Under the pieces are notes generated by a model. The model was not told the DNA's origin. It made no database searches and saw only the letters and a program-made list of their open reading frames with translations. Below are positions 14,594 through 16,569 of a stretch of 16,569 nucleotides of DNA, one piece after another; within the stretch, counting starts at the first letter, position 1; each line of letters starts with the position of its first letter. The stretch covers positions 1 to 16,569 of the forward strand of contig CBDUXT010000113.1 of NCBI GenBank assembly GCA_965371245.1. The letters run 5' to 3'. Origin of the DNA: CBDUXT01 sp965371245. GTDB lineage: Bacteria; Planctomycetota; Phycisphaerae; UBA1845. Both the position numbers and the translations under genes were made by a program.

Positions 14594-14595
14594 CC

Positions 14596-16332
14596 ATGAC
14601 CACAGAGATCGGAACACCGACGGTTGATCTTATCCAAGGAGCCATCGACGAGCTTCTCGGGATGGGCAAGGAACGCGGCTACGTCACCTGGGAGCAGATG
14701 AACGAGATTCTGCCCGACGACGCCATCGATCCCGCGCAACTCGAACTCGTGATGATGCGCCTTGAGGAAAAAAAGATTGAGACGCTGGATGAGGCCGACG
14801 CCCTGGCGTACGAACAAAAGCGCCGCTCACGCTCGCGGAGGGGCGCGAGAGGCAAAGGCGCCGCGCCGGCGGACGATGCAGCAGCCCTCGACAAAGAGAT
14901 CCGGTCCGCGGCGGCGGCGGACGATGGTGGTGTCAAGCGAATCGACGATCCCGTCCGAATGTACCTGACGCAGATGGGCGAAATCCCCCTGCTCACACGT
15001 GAGGAGGAAATCCGCCTCGCCAAGAAGATCGAACTGACGCGCATGGCATTCCGCCAGAAGGTTCTGGAAAGCGATTACTGCGCCGGGTTGGCGATCGACA
15101 TTCTTCAACAGGTCCACGAGGGTTCGCTTCCGTTTGACCGCACGATGAAGATTTCGACGTCCGAGCACGCGGCCAAGCCGCGTATCAGTGCTCGCATTCC
15201 GGTGAACCTGGTGACCGCGCGTGCGCTCGCCCAACGTAACGAAGACGACTGGGAGCGCATGCTCGGGCGCACCGCGGCCGCCATCCGGCGCGAGCTGAAC
15301 GTAGGCATTCGCCAAAGGCGACGCAAGATTTCCAAGCTGCTGGAGGAGCTGTCACTTCGGACCAGCCGCATCCAGCCGCTGATGAAGAAGCTTCAGGGGT
15401 TGTACCGAAAAATGGGCGATCTCGAGGGGAAGATCGCCTCCCAGCTAAAGCGACGGACCATGCCCGAGGACGACGTCCAGGCAATGCAGGACGAACTCGA
15501 GGGGATCGAGTCGTTGTGTCTCGAACGATCCGAGGCGCTGGGCGACCGCCTCACATCCGTCGAGCGAGTCTTCAGTGAGTACGAAGACGCCAAGCGGAAA
15601 CTTTCCGGGGGCAATCTGCGGCTCGTCGTCAGCATTGCCAAGAAATACCGCAACCGCGGTCTCAGCTTCCTGGACATCATCCAGGAGGGCAACACCGGGT
15701 TGATGCGCGCCGTCGATAAGTACGAGTACAAACGCGGCTACAAGTTCAGCACCTATGCCACGTGGTGGATTCGTCAGGCGATCACCCGGGCCATCGCCGA
15801 CCATGCCCGCACCATTCGGATTCCGGTGCACATGATCGAGACCATGAGCCGCCTGCGCAACATCAGCAAGGAGTTGTTGCAGGACCTCGGGCGGGAACCG
15901 ACCATCGACGAGATCGCCCGCCGGGCGAAGATGCCCGTCAGCGAGGCGCGCCGCGTTCTCAAGATATCGCGCCACCCGATCTCGCTCGACCGCCCCGTGG
16001 GCGAGAGCGAGGACTCTTACTTCGGGGACTTCATCGAGGACGGGTCCGTCGACTCGCCGGTTACTACGGCCGGCGGCGGCATGCTCAAGGATCGTATCGA
16101 AGAGGTTCTCAAGACGTTGACCTACCGCGAGCGCGAGATCATCAAGCTGCGCTACGGCATCGGGGACGGCTATACGTATACGCTGGAAGAAGTTGGCAAG
16201 ATTTTCAAGGTCACCCGCGAGCGCGTCCGCCAGGTTGAGGCCAAGGCGATCCGCAAGCTCCAACACCCCGTCCGCGCTCGAAAGCTGGAAGGCTTCCTGG
16301 AGAATCTTACGCCCACGCTGTCACCGGCCTAG
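14596..16332 (+). CDS. rpoD: Housekeeping RNA polymerase sigma factor (sigma70/RpoD)
   Basis: This is the primary sigma factor, which directs RNA polymerase to -35/-10 promoters. The 578-residue protein has region 1.1 (1-65), a basic and acidic linker (74-115), region 1.2 (117-145, DPVRMYLTQMGEIPLLTREEE) and a large helical non-conserved region (about 150-335). Region 2 runs from 338 to 410, with the -10 melting segment KFSTYATWWIRQAITRAI, followed by region 3 (about 415-490). Region 4 (500-567) carries the helix-turn-helix TLEEVGKIFKVTRERVRQVE, which reads the -35 box. The presence of region 1.1 and a long non-conserved region marks it as group 1. ATG 14596 is two bases after the dnaG stop, with GGAG overlapping the end of dnaG. 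The gene order matches the classical macromolecular synthesis operon without rpsU. Confidence 0.95.
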   Translation: MTTEIGTPTVDLIQGAIDELLGMGKERGYVTWEQMNEILPDDAIDPAQLELVMMRLEEKKIETLDEADALAYEQKRRSRSRRGARGKGAAPADDAAALDKEIRSAAAADDGGVKRIDDPVRMYLTQMGEIPLLTREEEIRLAKKIELTRMAFRQKVLESDYCAGLAIDILQQVHEGSLPFDRTMKISTSEHAAKPRISARIPVNLVTARALAQRNEDDWERMLGRTAAAIRRELNVGIRQRRRKISKLLEELSLRTSRIQPLMKKLQGLYRKMGDLEGKIASQLKRRTMPEDDVQAMQDELEGIESLCLERSEALGDRLTSVERVFSEYEDAKRKLSGGNLRLVVSIAKKYRNRGLSFLDIIQEGNTGLMRAVDKYEYKRGYKFSTYATWWIRQAITRAIADHARTIRIPVHMIETMSRLRNISKELLQDLGREPTIDEIARRAKMPVSEARRVLKISRHPISLDRPVGESEDSYFGDFIEDGSVDSPVTTAGGGMLKDRIEEVLKTLTYREREIIKLRYGIGDGYTYTLEEVGKIFKVTRERVRQVEAKAIRKLQHPVRARKLEGFLENLTPTLSPA

Positions 16333-16415
16333 GGCGTTGCCCCGTTTCTTTGTTCCAAGCCGCGGGCTTCGACCCGCGCCGGCGAGGGCACCGCCAAGAC
16401 AACGCAGCACGCAAC

Positions 16416-16456
16416 GGCAAGCCCGCGGTCGATCGATCGTGGGCTTGCTTCTTCTT
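16416..16456 (+). terminator. Intrinsic terminator of dnaG-rpoD
   Basis: An 11-pair stem GCAAGCCCGCG (16417-16427) with CGTGGGCTTGC (16438-16448), one pair G-U in RNA, has a ten-base loop and is followed by TTCTTCTT. A weaker candidate with a four-pair stem and a T-rich tail (GGGC/GCCC, then CGTTTCTTTGTT) lies directly after the rpoD stop at 16332-16354, and a CGCGGG/CCCGCG hairpin without T-tract is at 16361-16378. Confidence 0.7.
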
Positions 16457-16519
16457 GCGACCCAGAACGCACGTCCGGCGACTATCCGTGGGTTCAGGAC
16501 CAAATCGGCGGGCCGTTTT

Positions 16520-16559
16520 CAGAGCACAGGGCGCGAGCCCTGTGACCGGTCTGGTATCG
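16520..16559 (+). repeat. REP-like hairpin, second copy
   Basis: CAGAGC is followed by the 8-pair stem CACAGGGC-GCGA-GCCCTGTG (16525-16544), then ACC and, three bases on, CTGGTATCG. The flanking words CAGAGC, GACC and CTGGTAYCG match the copy at 10723-10771. Four stem pairs differ between the two copies, and each change on one arm is matched on the other. The element may run past the window edge. Confidence 0.55.
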
Positions 16560-16569
16560 TAGAAGCCCT

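Noticed and set aside
14464..14595. Longer start of the sigma factor inside dnaG
   Set aside because: It would overlap dnaG by 130 bases in another frame, whereas ATG 14596 has GGAG upstream and starts at region 1.1.
12710..16332. Long antisense open frames opposite dnaG and rpoD
   Set aside because: These are mirror frames common in GC-rich genes. They have no domains, and the plus-strand products are unambiguous.
1..16569. Window length equal to the human mitochondrial genome
   Set aside because: The content is bacterial: selA/selB, dnaG, rpoD, lipoproteins and intrinsic terminators. The length is a coincidence.

Overview
The window is GC-rich bacterial chromosome, densely coded on both strands, with no phage, plasmid, CRISPR or insertion-sequence genes. 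The content (selA/selB, a dnaG-rpoD operon, Xer recombinase, lipoproteins carrying PD40 propellers, a membrane-anchored coiled-coil protein with a BRCT-like end) and the style of the proteins suggest a Planctomycetota-like organism. That placement is inference; nothing here was compared with a database.

Left part (1-3989, minus strand). A minus-strand gene train runs leftwards: a PD40 beta-propeller lipoprotein, a second small lipoprotein, a 68-residue unknown protein, a possible 26-residue zinc-knuckle peptide, and an XerC/XerD-type tyrosine recombinase. It ends at a strong intrinsic terminator (485-522). Beyond it lies a compact unit reading the same way: a promoter, about 70 transcribed bases with two stem-loops, and a second intrinsic terminator (158-186). 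This looks like an undescribed small RNA gene.

Centre left (3990-7033). A 610-base divergent spacer holds a probable extended -10 promoter and a hairpin-rich leader in front of an isochorismatase-fold protein whose catalytic cysteine position is serine. It is followed by a two-[4Fe-4S] ferredoxin with its own promoter and by a TlpA/ResA-like thioredoxin-fold protein on the minus strand.

Centre (7200-10656). selB and selA are four bases apart and form the selenocysteine incorporation operon. SelA converts seryl-tRNA(Sec) to selenocysteyl-tRNA(Sec), and SelB delivers it to UGA codons. selC and selD are not in the window. The selB promoter sits so close to the ATG that the mRNA may be leaderless.

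Right part (10657-16569). After a spacer with a REP-like inverted hairpin pair comes a monocistronic membrane coiled-coil/BRCT-like protein behind a perfect TTGACA box. Then comes the macromolecular synthesis pair dnaG-rpoD (primase and housekeeping sigma factor, two bases apart) behind a near-consensus sigma70 promoter, ending in an intrinsic terminator. A second copy of the REP-like hairpin lies at the right edge.

Most genes are ordinary housekeeping genes. The most original signals are the candidate small RNA, the hairpin repeat family with covarying arms, the Cys-to-Ser hydrolase, the possible leaderless selB, and the coiled-coil/BRCT-like protein.
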